A stretch of DNA of 64,000 bases from RGIG5612 sp963589005 (GCA_963589005.1 CAVAJR010000004.1:52601-116600), one strand, 5' to 3'. Positions 18,368 to 28,096 are shown, counted from the stretch's first letter. The notes: a model not told the origin generated them from the sequence alone. Numbers and translations are program-made.

Positions 18368-18481
18368 TATCTCGAATTAAAATGCAAATTGCAATAACAA
18401 GTTGAACGATTCCTGTGTCCCCATGTGACATTCTCCGAAAAGTAGCGGCTTTCCTCCTGCGCAGGAGCGTTGATAAGCGTC

Positions 18482-18522
18482 AAAAAAATCGGCATAGCCG
18501 AATCACTCCAAGCTATGCCGAT
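18482..18522 (-). terminator. rplS terminator
   Basis: ATCGGCATAGC (18488-18498) pairs perfectly with GCTATGCCGAT (18512-18522); on the minus strand the stem is followed directly by seven T. A textbook intrinsic terminator 58 nt after rplS. Confidence 0.85.
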
Positions 18523-18580
18523 ACTTTTCCAAGGTATAAATCCCTCAGTCAGACGCCGCAGCGTCATTTTCTTGTGCAAA

Positions 18581-18928
18581 TTATCTTACAACTTCTTTAA
18601 CTTTTGCCTTCTTACCAACTCTGTCTCTCAGGTAGTTCAATTTAGCACGGCGAACCTTACCTTTTCTAACAACCTGGATTGACTCAACTGTTGGAGAATG
18701 TAAAGGCCAGGTCTTCTCAACACCAACACCATTAGAAGTCTTTCTAACTGTAAAGGTCTCTCTTGCTCCGCCGCCCTGACGCTTCAGAACTGTTCCTTCA
18801 AATACCTGGATTCTTTCTCTGTTGCCTTCCTTGATCTTGGCTGATACCTTAACTGTATCACCTACTCTGAAGTCGTCAACCTTATCCTTAAGCTGACCTG
18901 CCTCGATCTTCTTGATAATCTCATTCAT
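18581..18928 (-). CDS. rplS: 50S ribosomal protein L19
   Basis: A 115-residue protein matching L19 throughout (FRVGDTVKVSAKIKEGNRER, IQVFEGTVLKRQGGGARETF, NYLRDRVGKKAKVKE). L19 sits at the subunit interface of the ribosome. GGAGG lies nine nt before the ATG. It has its own near-consensus promoter and a terminator, and an approximately 90-nt leader that could contain the L19 leader element known in Firmicutes; this was not verified by folding. Confidence 0.98.
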   Translation of the reverse strand: MNEIIKKIEAGQLKDKVDDFRVGDTVKVSAKIKEGNRERIQVFEGTVLKRQGGGARETFTVRKTSNGVGVEKTWPLHSPTVESIQVVRKGKVRRAKLNYLRDRVGKKAKVKEVVR

Positions 18929-19024
18929 GTGCGTGACCTCCTTATTATTATTCGATGTTCTTAATGCTTATAGGACCACCATTAGTCAACGCAACAGCGG
19001 AACATCTGTTTCACAGCAACGGAT

Positions 19025-19053
19025 ACTTTATCATAGACACCCGACAGGTGCAA
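19025..19053 (-). promoter_or_regulatory. rplS promoter
   Basis: Minus-strand TTGCAC (19048-19053) and TAAAGT (19025-19030) with a 17-nt spacer, about 97 nt upstream of the rplS ATG. Confidence 0.65.
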
Positions 19054-19082
19054 GCATTTTTTATTCTGCAAATATATTATCA

Positions 19083-19113
19083 GCCTGATGTGAATAAACA
19101 CATCCTCTCAGGC
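19083..19113 (-). terminator. Hairpin after hemW
   Basis: GATGTG/CACATC and GCCT/AGGC arms with a five-nt bulge form a stem-loop about 19 nt past the hemW stop. No T run follows directly, so it may be a weak terminator or a 3'-end stabiliser. Confidence 0.35.
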
Positions 19114-19131
19114 AAATTCATGCCTTCTGTG

Positions 19132-20316
19132 TCACTGCTTCAGCAGAAACTCTGCCAATACTGTATTGCTTACATCGAATCCTCTGTCGGTAAGCCGCAC
19201 ATTATCTGCATCTGCCTGCAGCAGCCCCATCTCCTTAAGTCTCTGCGTGATAGCGCCATAGGTAAAATCATAATCCTGATTAAAGTTCTCGAAGAACTTC
19301 GACTTGCTGATGCCATCGGTCATACGAAGACCCAGAAACATGAATTCTTCCATCTGTTCCTTATGAGAGAGCTGTTCTTGTTCCTCTCTTATATTTTCAC
19401 TGCAGCCTGACAGATATTTATCCAGATCTGCAATATTCTTCCATCTGGTATTATCCACCATGGACGAAGCATTAAGTCCTAATCCCAGATAATCCCTGCG
19501 TCTCCAGTATCCGCAATTATGCACACATTCCATACCCGGTTTAGCATAATTAGATATCTCATATCTTCTGTATCCGGTCTTCTCCAGAAAATCTCTTGTA
19601 TAATAATAGATTGCTCTCTCAGTATCCTCGTCCGGCAGATTCAGCTGCCCATTATCGTATCTTCGCTTAAATTCTGTTCCGTCCTCTATGATAAGCGAAT
19701 ATGCACTGATATGTTCAGGCTCCCATGTCCCTACAATAGCCAATACTCTCTTCCATGCCGCAAGGCTCTGCCCCGGTATAGCCTGCATGAGATCCACATT
19801 TATATTATCAAATCCGGCCTCTCTTGCTGCTTCAAATGCAGCGACAAAATCATCATAGTTATGTATTCTTCCCAATTGTCTAAGATCATTATCGTCCGTT
19901 GACTGAAGCCCCAGGCTTATCCTGTTGACTCCCAGTCTTCTGTACGTCTTGAATTTCTCTCTGTCTGTTGTGCCGGGATTACATTCTATGGAGAATTCTG
20001 TCACCGGTCTTACCTTCTTCTGCAGGAATAGGCCTTTTCTTTTTTCATGTGTTCCTTTTATATTAAATTCGGAATTTAACGTTTCCACAATCCGGGAAAT
20101 CTGCTCGCAACTTAATATTGACGGAGTTCCTCCGCCAATATATACAGAGACTATTTCCCTGTCTTTATATTCAGTTGCCGTATCTCGTATCTCCCGGCAC
20201 AAGGCCTCTACATAGCTGTCAAACTTGGCCTCCTGACCGGCAAATGATACAAAATCACAATATCCGCATTTTTTCTTACAAAACGGAATATGTATATATA
20301 ATTCCAGACTTTTCAT
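19132..20316 (-). CDS. hemW: HemW-family radical SAM protein
   Basis: A 394-residue radical SAM protein with the cluster motif IPFCKKKCGYCDF (Cys13, Cys17, Cys20) at the very N-terminus, then VYIGGGTPS and a C-terminal HemN-like domain. HemW proteins bind haem and are thought to act as haem chaperones; old annotation as oxygen-independent coproporphyrinogen oxidase is misleading because the extra cysteine of true HemN is absent. It lies 124 nt after lepA, a pairing common in Firmicutes. Confidence 0.93.
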   Translation of the reverse strand: MKSLELYIHIPFCKKKCGYCDFVSFAGQEAKFDSYVEALCREIRDTATEYKDREIVSVYIGGGTPSILSCEQISRIVETLNSEFNIKGTHEKRKGLFLQKKVRPVTEFSIECNPGTTDREKFKTYRRLGVNRISLGLQSTDDNDLRQLGRIHNYDDFVAAFEAAREAGFDNINVDLMQAIPGQSLAAWKRVLAIVGTWEPEHISAYSLIIEDGTEFKRRYDNGQLNLPDEDTERAIYYYTRDFLEKTGYRRYEISNYAKPGMECVHNCGYWRRRDYLGLGLNASSMVDNTRWKNIADLDKYLSGCSENIREEQEQLSHKEQMEEFMFLGLRMTDGISKSKFFENFNQDYDFTYGAITQRLKEMGLLQADADNVRLTDRGFDVSNTVLAEFLLKQ

Positions 20317-20440
20317 TTTAACAAAATAAAGTAAATATTCTAACCCGCATTAAACCTGCCGCCGACAACTTCCTGCATACATATGACAGGATAAAACTTC
20401 AAAAACATTTGTAAATGCAAATACGCCGGATTTATACAGA

Positions 20441-22246
20441 TTATTTATCGTCCAGCTTCAATACACTCATAAATGCCTTCTGTGGAATCTCAACATTTCC
20501 TACCTGCCGCATACGTTTCTTGCCTTCTTTTTGTTTTTCAAGAAGCTTCTTCTTACGAGTGATATCACCGCCATAACATTTGGCCAGAACATCCTTTCTC
20601 ATGGCCTTAACTGTCTCACGGGCTATGATCTTACTTCCCACTGCTGCCTGAATAGGGATCTCAAACAGATGTCTTGGAATTTCGTCCTTAAGCTTCTCAC
20701 ACATTCTACGGCCTCGTTCGTATGCTGTATCAGCATGAACAATAAATGACAGCGCATCTACCTCTTCTCTGTTGATCAATATATCCAGCTTAACCAGCTT
20801 AGACGGTTCATATCCCTTGAGTTCATAGTCAAGAGATGCATATCCGCGCGATCTTGATTTGAGTGCATCGAAGAAATCGTAAATGATCTCATTTAATGGC
20901 AGATCATATCTTAATATGCACCTGTTGGCCTCAATATATTCGATCTCCTTGTATACGCCCCGCCTCTCCTGGCACAGTTCCATGATCGGTCCGATAAATT
21001 CCGATGTAACCATGATCTCGGCTGCTACTATCGGCTCTTCCATGTATTCTATCTCCGTAGCATCCGGAAGATTGGTCGGATTGGTCAATTCGAATTCTGT
21101 GCCGTCTGTTTTATGCACCTTATAGATAACAGAAGGCGCTGTTGTAACAAGGTCGAGATTATATTCTCTCTCAAGTCTTTCTTCGATAATTTCCAGATGA
21201 AGAAGCCCCAGGAAGCCGCATCTGAATCCAAATCCCAGTGCTACAGATGTCTCCGGTTCATATTGAAGTGAAGCATCATTTAACTGTAGCTTCTCAAGAG
21301 CATCCCTTAAATCATCATAATGTGCTCCGTCAGCAGGATACATGCCGCAATATACCATGGACTGTACTTTCTTATAACCCGGAAGCGGCTTATCACAAGG
21401 ATTATCCTTAAGCGTTACAGTATCGCCTACCATGGTATCCCTGACATTTTTAATAGATGCTGTGAAATATCCTACCATTCCTGCACCCAGTTCATCACAT
21501 GGAATGTATTTGCCTGCGCCAAAATATCCTACCTCAACTACGTTATATGAAGCCTTAGTAGCCATCATATAAACCTGTGAGCCTACCTTTATCTTACCGT
21601 CACGAACTCGGCAGAATACTATTACGCCCTTGTATGAATCATAGATAGAATCGAATATTAATGCCTTAAGCGGAGCATTGATATCACCGTCCGGAGCAGG
21701 GATCTTGGCAACGATCGCTTCGAGTACCTGATCTATATTTATGCCGTTTTTGGCAGAAATAAGCGGTGCATCCTGAGCCTCAAGACCTATTACATTCTCG
21801 ATCTCATCTATGACTTTCTGCGGTTCTGCGCTAGGCAGGTCTATCTTATTGATTACAGGAATAACCTCCAGATCATTATCAATTGCCATATATACATTAG
21901 CGAGAGTCTGAGCCTCTATTCCCTGTGCTGCGTCAACAACAAGAACCGCTCCGTCGCATGCAGCAAGGCTTCGTGATACTTCATAATTGAAGTCAACATG
22001 TCCCGGCGTATCAATAAGATTAAATATATATTCCTGTCCATCCTTCGCATTATAAACAATTCTGACGGTCTGCGCCTTGATCGTTATACCGCGCTCCCTC
22101 TCAAGCTCCATATTATCAAGAACCTGAGCCTGCATCTCTCTTGATGTCAAGGCTCCGGTATTTTCAATAATACGGTCAGCTAAGGTACTCTTGCCATGAT
22201 CAATATGTGCTATTATGCAAAAATTTCTGATATTCTTCTGATTCAT
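20441..22246 (-). CDS. lepA: Elongation factor 4 (LepA)
   Basis: A 601-residue translational GTPase: NFCIIAHIDHGKSTLADRII at the N-terminus, DTPGHVDF, NKIDLP, and the unique LepA C-terminal region ending in KKKLLEKQKEGKKRMRQVG. It back-translocates stalled ribosomes or assists initiation. Length and motifs are typical. The upstream 240-nt gap to argS contains a structured element. Confidence 0.98.
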   Translation of the reverse strand: MNQKNIRNFCIIAHIDHGKSTLADRIIENTGALTSREMQAQVLDNMELERERGITIKAQTVRIVYNAKDGQEYIFNLIDTPGHVDFNYEVSRSLAACDGAVLVVDAAQGIEAQTLANVYMAIDNDLEVIPVINKIDLPSAEPQKVIDEIENVIGLEAQDAPLISAKNGINIDQVLEAIVAKIPAPDGDINAPLKALIFDSIYDSYKGVIVFCRVRDGKIKVGSQVYMMATKASYNVVEVGYFGAGKYIPCDELGAGMVGYFTASIKNVRDTMVGDTVTLKDNPCDKPLPGYKKVQSMVYCGMYPADGAHYDDLRDALEKLQLNDASLQYEPETSVALGFGFRCGFLGLLHLEIIEERLEREYNLDLVTTAPSVIYKVHKTDGTEFELTNPTNLPDATEIEYMEEPIVAAEIMVTSEFIGPIMELCQERRGVYKEIEYIEANRCILRYDLPLNEIIYDFFDALKSRSRGYASLDYELKGYEPSKLVKLDILINREEVDALSFIVHADTAYERGRRMCEKLKDEIPRHLFEIPIQAAVGSKIIARETVKAMRKDVLAKCYGGDITRKKKLLEKQKEGKKRMRQVGNVEIPQKAFMSVLKLDDK

Positions 22247-22363
22247 CTATCATCCTTTATATTCTTATTTTGGTAATACAGATATTTGATTTTCCACCAA
22301 CCGAAATGCTCCTCATGCATGGATACGCAGTTATTGTTAAAGTGTGACTATGCCAACTTATAT

Positions 22364-22440
22364 GCACAGCCGAAAGCCTTGGCACTCAGTCCGCTGTTTT
22401 AAAGTTTCTATGATAAACCTCGTCCCGCAGTTGGCTGTGC
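22364..22440 (-). other. Potential structured RNA element in the argS-lepA gap
   Basis: GCACAGCC (22364-22371) and GGCTGTGC (22433-22440) are perfect complements closing a 77-nt region with further inner pairing (for example GTTT/AAAC around 22404-22418). It lies in the 240-nt argS-lepA gap, transcribed toward lepA. It matches no riboswitch I can recognise. The rest of the gap holds nothing clear. Confidence 0.35.
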
Positions 22441-22485
22441 CCTCTCGGCAGATATGTAAGCTGATATCCCACGCTGAACAGATGA

Positions 22486-24240
22486 TTACATACGATCCGG
22501 TGCTGAAAATCCCAACAGATCTATGCACTGTTCCAATATTTTCTGTGTAAGAAGCAGCATGCTCAAGTAGCTGTCCTTCTTAGCCTCGTCTTCCTCAGAC
22601 AGGATCCTTATCTCATGATAAAATGCATTAAATGCATTTGACAGATCATAAATATATGCACAGATCTTATGCGGTGCCAATTCCTTATAAGCGTTCTGGA
22701 TCACCTCTGAGAATTTGGTCAGAAGGATCATTACTTCCTTCTGAGCTGTCTCCCCTGTGTAAACAACTCTGCCGGATGGCTCCTTGCCATATTTCTTAAG
22801 AATCGATTTAATACGGACAATGGTATATAAAATATACGGACCTGTGTTGCCTTCAAATGAAGTAAATCTGCTTATATCAAATACATAATCCTTAGTTGCC
22901 TGATTAGACAAGTCGCCGTATTTAAGAGCTGCCAGTCCGATGATCTTGGCAGTTTCGTCTGTTTCCGTCTGGTCAAATTCTCTGTTTTCCTGCATTTTCT
23001 GTGCAACAGCTTCATTGACCTCTGCAATCAGATTCTCAAGTCGCATTACGCCGCCGGATCTGGTCTTATACGGCTGTCCGTCCTTGCCATTCATAGTGCC
23101 AAACCCCAGGAAAGCCATATCCACATCATCACCTACGAGATGAGCCTTTCTTGCGGTTCTGAATACCTGTATAAAATGAAGTTCCTGCCTCTTATCAACT
23201 ACATAGATAATATAATCAGGATCAAATAGCTGTACCCTCTCTACTATAGTCGCAAGGTCAGTTGTTGAATAAAGGGTCGCACCATCAGACTTGACGATTA
23301 TGCACGGAGGCAGTTCCTTCTTATCTGTCTCTTCAGCAATATCAACAATTAATGCTCCTTCACTTTCCTCTACGATTCCCTGAGATTTCATATCCTCGAT
23401 CATCGCCGGAATATAGCTTTGCGCATCGCTTTCCTTCTTCCACAGCTCAAAATGAACATTTAATGCATCATAATTTTTCTTAAGGTCTGCCACCGATACA
23501 TTAAGAACATGATTCCATATAGCTCTGTAACCCGGCTTTCCTGCCTGAAGTTCTGCAGTTGCCTGATGTGCCTTAGCTGCAAATCCTTCATCTGATTTGC
23601 ATTTCTTGGAGGCACATGGATATATCTCCTCAAGTTCTGAAATAGTAAATGGCGGCTCCTTCGGATACTCGCCCGTATAATTGTCATCAAAATAAACCAG
23701 CTGCGGTGAACGTTCCTGAAGTTCTGCTATTATCTGACCCATCTGAAGTCCCCAGTCTCCCAGATGAACATCACCTATAGCTTCATGTCCCGCATAATTG
23801 GCAATTCTCTTGATACTCTCCCCGATTATTGCCGAACGAAGATGCCCGATATGAAGCGGTTTGGCTACGTTAGCTCCGCCATAATCAACTATGATCTTTT
23901 TCTTCTGTTCCGGCTGTTCAAGCCCGAATTTCTCAGAAGATGTCATCTCATTAACATATTCAGACAGAGCCTCTCCTGAAACCCTGATATTAATAAATCC
24001 CGGCTTAACAGCACTTACCTCTGACAGCCATTCATTTGCCTTAAGCTTATCTGCTACCTCCTCAGCGATCACTATAGGTGCCTTGCCTGCACTTTTAGCA
24101 AGTGCCATTGCGCCATTGCATTGGAATTCGCACAAATCAGGTCTGTTAGAAACAGCAGCGGCTACTCTCTGTGAATCATATCCGCACTCTTCAAATGCTG
24201 CTTTAAGCTGTTCTGTAATAATATCTATGTATTTCTTCAT
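22486..24240 (-). CDS. argS: Arginine--tRNA ligase
   Basis: A 584-residue class I synthetase. It has the ArgRS-specific N-terminal domain, then DYGGANVAKPLHIGHLRSAI with the HIGH motif, and DALD-type anticodon-binding C-terminal helices. The KMSK loop is degenerate (YKTRSGGV), as is common in ArgRS. It charges tRNA-Arg. It begins 23 nt after the UDP-sugar pyrophosphorylase gene and is probably co-transcribed with it. Confidence 0.97.
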   Translation of the reverse strand: MKKYIDIITEQLKAAFEECGYDSQRVAAAVSNRPDLCEFQCNGAMALAKSAGKAPIVIAEEVADKLKANEWLSEVSAVKPGFINIRVSGEALSEYVNEMTSSEKFGLEQPEQKKKIIVDYGGANVAKPLHIGHLRSAIIGESIKRIANYAGHEAIGDVHLGDWGLQMGQIIAELQERSPQLVYFDDNYTGEYPKEPPFTISELEEIYPCASKKCKSDEGFAAKAHQATAELQAGKPGYRAIWNHVLNVSVADLKKNYDALNVHFELWKKESDAQSYIPAMIEDMKSQGIVEESEGALIVDIAEETDKKELPPCIIVKSDGATLYSTTDLATIVERVQLFDPDYIIYVVDKRQELHFIQVFRTARKAHLVGDDVDMAFLGFGTMNGKDGQPYKTRSGGVMRLENLIAEVNEAVAQKMQENREFDQTETDETAKIIGLAALKYGDLSNQATKDYVFDISRFTSFEGNTGPYILYTIVRIKSILKKYGKEPSGRVVYTGETAQKEVMILLTKFSEVIQNAYKELAPHKICAYIYDLSNAFNAFYHEIRILSEEDEAKKDSYLSMLLLTQKILEQCIDLLGFSAPDRM

Positions 24241-24263
24241 ATCTGCAGTTTCTCTCCGTATTT

Positions 24264-25481
24264 TTATAATTCTACTCCGTATGCTTTAAGCATTTCTCTT
24301 GCACTGTCAAGGGAATCCACGCCATGCAGATTCTTGATAGGTGCAAATTCTGATTTTCTGTCTACCTCGAATGCCAGACAGCCATCCATCATCTCTATCA
24401 TATCCAGCACAAGATTCTCATATTTGTTGCCATTTGGCTCCTCCGGCTTAATATATGTGCCGTTTTCATCCATATAAGGGATCTTCTTCTTAGCAATATG
24501 AAGCGGCAGCTTCTTGTCAACGATGCGCTTAAGCGCCGGAACATAGAACAGATAATTAAGTATAACTCCGCTGCCATATGCAAGATTGCCCGCATCATCC
24601 TTTTGATATCTCATTTCATCTGTAAGATCATAATATTCCACAATTGACGGATGATTGTCCCTGTAGCACATAACCCCTACATTTTCCTCCGGATAAGCCT
24701 TAGCTATTACCTTTGAGCCGACTTCGCAGCCCGACTCAAGAGTTGCACCGAGAAATACAGGATCCATCATTTTCTGCAATACATTATCTACAGCAAATAT
24801 ATTGATCCATTCTATGCCGAGATCATCTAACACCTCTTCATATCCGGCATTCTTAAGTGATGAATACCAGCCGCCGTTGCCATTCGGAGATAAAGCCATG
24901 TGATACTTTGACTCCATATAGATCTTGCCATTAAAATCTGTTGACGGTGCCATGTCCTGAACAAAGAAATAGATATGATCCTTGTCATATCCGAAATAAT
25001 CATGTTCCTGTAAGAATTCTCTTGTTTCCACGTCATTTTTATTGGATGTCATGATAAATAGCGGGATCCAGCATCCGGCCTTCTTAACAACCTCCATCAG
25101 ATTGTTGAAAAGACATTCAAAAATATACAATTCTCTCGTAATTCCGACATTACATGTGCCCTTCGGTCCACTGATCCCTAATCTAGTGCCCTGACCACCT
25201 GCCAGAAGAAGAGCTGCTGCCTTGCCTGCACGTATACATTCAAGTCCTTTTTCCTCGAATCTGGTTTTGTTAGCTTCAATTTCAGAGATTTTCACAGCTC
25301 CCATAGGCGATATAACACCTGTGCTTATATCCGAAGTCTTGCCAAATACTGCATCAAAATCTGTTCTGTCTATCTCATCAAGCAGAATATTCTTCTGCTC
25401 ATCTGTCAACTCGTCATAATATTTCAGAATCTGCATCTGATCATATTTTTTTAATTTTTCTGCTGCCTGTTCGTAATTCAT
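24264..25481 (-). CDS. UDPGP-family UTP--hexose-1-phosphate uridylyltransferase
   Basis: A 405-residue enzyme of the eukaryote-like UDPGP/UAP family rather than GalU. It has the nucleotide-binding loop LLLAGGQGTRLGISGPKG, the substrate region FFVQDMAPSTDFNGKIYM and NIFAVDNVLQKMMDPVFLG. It makes UDP-GlcNAc or UDP-glucose from UTP and the sugar-1-phosphate; specificity is not decided by sequence alone. The start is placed at 25481 because a GGGGGAGGG ribosome binding site lies just upstream, rather than at an upstream non-ATG codon. It heads the unit with argS and is divergent from the helicase gene. Confidence 0.88.
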   Translation of the reverse strand: MNYEQAAEKLKKYDQMQILKYYDELTDEQKNILLDEIDRTDFDAVFGKTSDISTGVISPMGAVKISEIEANKTRFEEKGLECIRAGKAAALLLAGGQGTRLGISGPKGTCNVGITRELYIFECLFNNLMEVVKKAGCWIPLFIMTSNKNDVETREFLQEHDYFGYDKDHIYFFVQDMAPSTDFNGKIYMESKYHMALSPNGNGGWYSSLKNAGYEEVLDDLGIEWINIFAVDNVLQKMMDPVFLGATLESGCEVGSKVIAKAYPEENVGVMCYRDNHPSIVEYYDLTDEMRYQKDDAGNLAYGSGVILNYLFYVPALKRIVDKKLPLHIAKKKIPYMDENGTYIKPEEPNGNKYENLVLDMIEMMDGCLAFEVDRKSEFAPIKNLHGVDSLDSAREMLKAYGVEL

Positions 25482-25568
25482 ACGTAAACACCCTCCCCCG
25501 TCTGTAAATACCAATAGAAAATTAACTGGTTTATTCTACAACAAAAGCTGTTTTTTTGAAAGTCCTGC

Positions 25569-25597
25569 TTGATTATTAAGATCTGTTATTCTAGAAT
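25569..25597 (+). promoter_or_regulatory. Promoter of the UvrD-like helicase gene
   Basis: TTGATT (25569-25574) and TAGAAT (25592-25597) are 17 nt apart, 64 nt before the helicase start. Confidence 0.5.
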
Positions 25598-25660
25598 CCT
25601 GTCTGAACAAATCACTATTTCTAATGGCTCCTTCGGCTGTGTTCATCACCTGTATTTTGC

Positions 25661-27505
25661 ATGGTTATGAATTTTAATTCTTCTCAAACAAAAGCCATCA
25701 ATCACACCTATGGTCCGATGCTCGTTATAGCAGGACCCGGTTCCGGCAAAACCGCCGTTACAATAAACAGAGTAAGGCATCTGATATCCATCGGTATACC
25801 GGCTTCTAATATATTAACGGTTACCTTTACTCGTGCTGCCGCTGACGAGATGTCAGACAGATTTTCAAGGATATGTAATTATGATAATCAGCCCGTATTC
25901 GGAACATTTCATTCTGTATTTCTTATGATATTGAGGCATTACGGTGCATATACTCATATCCATATTATTTCAGAACGGGAAAAACGTGTATTCCTAAAAT
26001 CAGAGCTGCGCAGATACCGTCTGGAGACAGATGATGAGGAGCGGGTTATTTCCGATGTTGCCGGTGAGATCAGCCTGATAAAAAATAATATGCTGGATAT
26101 ATCCGTATATACCGACAGCTGTATTGATGATGATATCTTCAGATGCATTTATGCAGATTATAATTACATGCTCAGAAATTCTGATTGGGTGGATTATGAC
26201 GATATACTTCTTAATACCTATACACTTCTGGCTGATAATCCTGATATCCTCGATTATTGGCAGAACAGATTTCAGTTCATTCTGGTGGATGAATTTCAGG
26301 ATGTTAATGTTCTTCAATACAATACATTAAGGCTTCTTTGTTTCACCCACAGCAACATATTTGCCGTAGGGGACGATGACCAATGTATATATAGATTCAG
26401 AGGTTCATCACCTGCCATAATGAAGCAGTTTATGAAGGATTTTCCGGATTGCAGCACTGTACTCCTGGACGTTAATTACAGATGTGATAAGCAGATCCTG
26501 CAGCCGGCTCTTAACTTGATCGCACATAACCAGGACAGATTAGACAAGGATATTTCTGCTATTCGCAATTGCAGATCCTCAGATGTATTTTCAATAATCG
26601 AATATTCCGATCAGTCTGAACAATACAATGATATATCTGAACAAATCTTAAAATTGCACAATGCAGGTCTTGATTTCTCGCAAATGGCAATACTTATAAG
26701 AAGTTCCCATGATTCGCCTCTTATATCGAAATATCTTGCATTATCTGATATTCCTTTTACGGTTTTCGGCAAAAAGCCTTCCAGGTATGAGCATTTTATT
26801 TATAAGGATATCTGTGCTTATTTAAAATGTTCCCTCAAAACTGCCGGAAGGGCTGAGCTTCTGCGCATAATCAACAGACCTGCACGGTATATATCAAGGC
26901 TTGCCATTCCTGATGCAGATATTCTCACCTGCATAAAAGCCATGAAGGATTATTATGCTGCCGATCCAGACACATGCAAGAGAATAGAGCTTCTCTGCTC
27001 TCATCTGTCATTTATGATCCGGCTTCCTGCCAGAGCTGCTGTTGAATATATCTGTAAGGCTGTAGGATATGAAGGCTTTCTGTCTGAATATGCCATTGAC
27101 CAGAATATTAACCTATCGTCCCTCATGGATATCCTGAATGATATCAGACAGCTGGCAGGCAGCTGTTCATCTGCAGAGAATTTTCTGGAGCTTATTAATA
27201 ATGACAGCTCCGTAAATGTCTCAACAGACAGTGAGGCTGACGCCGTTAATATTATGACAATGCACGCATCCAAGGGGCTGGAATTTGATACTGTATTTCT
27301 TCCGAATATCAATAAAAACATCATGCCTGTAAGCCGATGTTCATCACATGATATGTTTCCGGAAGAGAGGCGTCTCATGTATGTTGCCATGACAAGAGCC
27401 AAGTGTCATCTTCATATAAGCTACATTCACTTTATCAGGGGCAAACATTTTCATCCTTCCATTTTTATAGACGAAATAACCAATGATCGCCGTAATTGCG
27501 TCTAA
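25661..27505 (+). CDS. UvrD/PcrA-family superfamily 1 helicase
   Basis: A 614-residue SF1 helicase with motif I AGPGSGKT, motif II VDEFQDVN, motif III VGDDDQCIYRFRGS, motif V MTMHASKGLEFD and motif VI RRLMYVAMTRAK. It is about 120 residues shorter than PcrA and lacks the usual C-terminal tail that binds RNA polymerase, so it is a compact paralogue rather than the housekeeping PcrA. It probably unwinds DNA 3' to 5' in repair or recombination. No strong Shine-Dalgarno precedes the ATG at 25661; the second ATG six nt later is equally possible. It is the first plus-strand gene, 96 nt before the hydrogenase genes. Confidence 0.88.
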   Translation: MVMNFNSSQTKAINHTYGPMLVIAGPGSGKTAVTINRVRHLISIGIPASNILTVTFTRAAADEMSDRFSRICNYDNQPVFGTFHSVFLMILRHYGAYTHIHIISEREKRVFLKSELRRYRLETDDEERVISDVAGEISLIKNNMLDISVYTDSCIDDDIFRCIYADYNYMLRNSDWVDYDDILLNTYTLLADNPDILDYWQNRFQFILVDEFQDVNVLQYNTLRLLCFTHSNIFAVGDDDQCIYRFRGSSPAIMKQFMKDFPDCSTVLLDVNYRCDKQILQPALNLIAHNQDRLDKDISAIRNCRSSDVFSIIEYSDQSEQYNDISEQILKLHNAGLDFSQMAILIRSSHDSPLISKYLALSDIPFTVFGKKPSRYEHFIYKDICAYLKCSLKTAGRAELLRIINRPARYISRLAIPDADILTCIKAMKDYYAADPDTCKRIELLCSHLSFMIRLPARAAVEYICKAVGYEGFLSEYAIDQNINLSSLMDILNDIRQLAGSCSSAENFLELINNDSSVNVSTDSEADAVNIMTMHASKGLEFDTVFLPNINKNIMPVSRCSSHDMFPEERRLMYVAMTRAKCHLHISYIHFIRGKHFHPSIFIDEITNDRRNCV

Positions 27506-27538
27506 TATTTTGTATAAAATAAAGAACATTTAATAATC

Positions 27539-27574
27539 TTGTTTCAAATCTGTCTCGTGATAGAATTATTCTAT
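27539..27574 (+). promoter_or_regulatory. Hydrogenase operon promoter with overlapping palindrome
   Basis: TTGTTT (27539-27544) and TAGAAT (27561-27566) are 16 nt apart. The -10 lies inside an inverted repeat, ATAGAATTATTCTAT (27560-27574), with seven-base arms. A repressor bound there would block RNA polymerase. It does not match the Rex consensus. Confidence 0.5.
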
Positions 27575-27601
27575 TACAATAAAAAAGGAATGGGTGGATT
27601 A

Positions 27602-28096
27602 ATGTTAGATAAATCATTTTATGACAAGACCGATGAAATCATCGAGTCTTATGGTCGAAAACCGTCTTCTCTTATTCCGATAATGCACGACATACAGGAT
27701 GAATTCCGTTATCTTCCGGGAGAACTCCTGACATACGTGGCCAAACAGATCGGAATTACAGAATCTAAGGCTTTCAGCGTTGCAACATTTTATGAGAATT
27801 TTTCCTTCGAACCTAAGGGAAAATATGTCATAAAGGTATGCGACGGAACTGCATGCCATGTTCGTAAGTCAACCCCTGTCAGGGAATTTCTGCAGCAGGA
27901 GTTAGGACTTAATAATGAACATCATACAACACATGATCTTCTGTTTACAGTTGAAACCGTATCGTGCCTGGGTGCATGCGGACTTGCCCCTGCACTTATG
28001 GTCAATGACAAGGTTTATTCCAAGATGACCCCGGAAAAGGCAGAAGAAATGCTTAACGAACTCCGAAATGAAGCTGAAGGAGGTATAGAAGAATGA
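27602..28096 (+). CDS. hydC: [FeFe] hydrogenase gamma subunit (NuoE-like)
   Basis: A 164-residue thioredoxin-like [2Fe-2S] protein with ligands Cys80, Cys85 (KVCDGTACHV), Cys122 and Cys126 (SCLGACGLAP). It is the NuoE/HndA-type subunit that relays electrons between the NADH-oxidising flavin subunit and the rest of the complex. AAGGAATGGGTGG precedes the ATG at 27602; an upstream extension to 27539 runs through the promoter and is rejected. Its last four bases overlap the hydB start, indicating coupled translation. Confidence 0.93.
   Translation: MLDKSFYDKTDEIIESYGRKPSSLIPIMHDIQDEFRYLPGELLTYVAKQIGITESKAFSVATFYENFSFEPKGKYVIKVCDGTACHVRKSTPVREFLQQELGLNNEHHTTHDLLFTVETVSCLGACGLAPALMVNDKVYSKMTPEKAEEMLNELRNEAEGGIEE

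Noticed and set aside
27539..27601. N-terminal extension of HydC
   Set aside because: Those codons overlap the -35/-10 region, and the AAGGA site belongs to the ATG at 27602.
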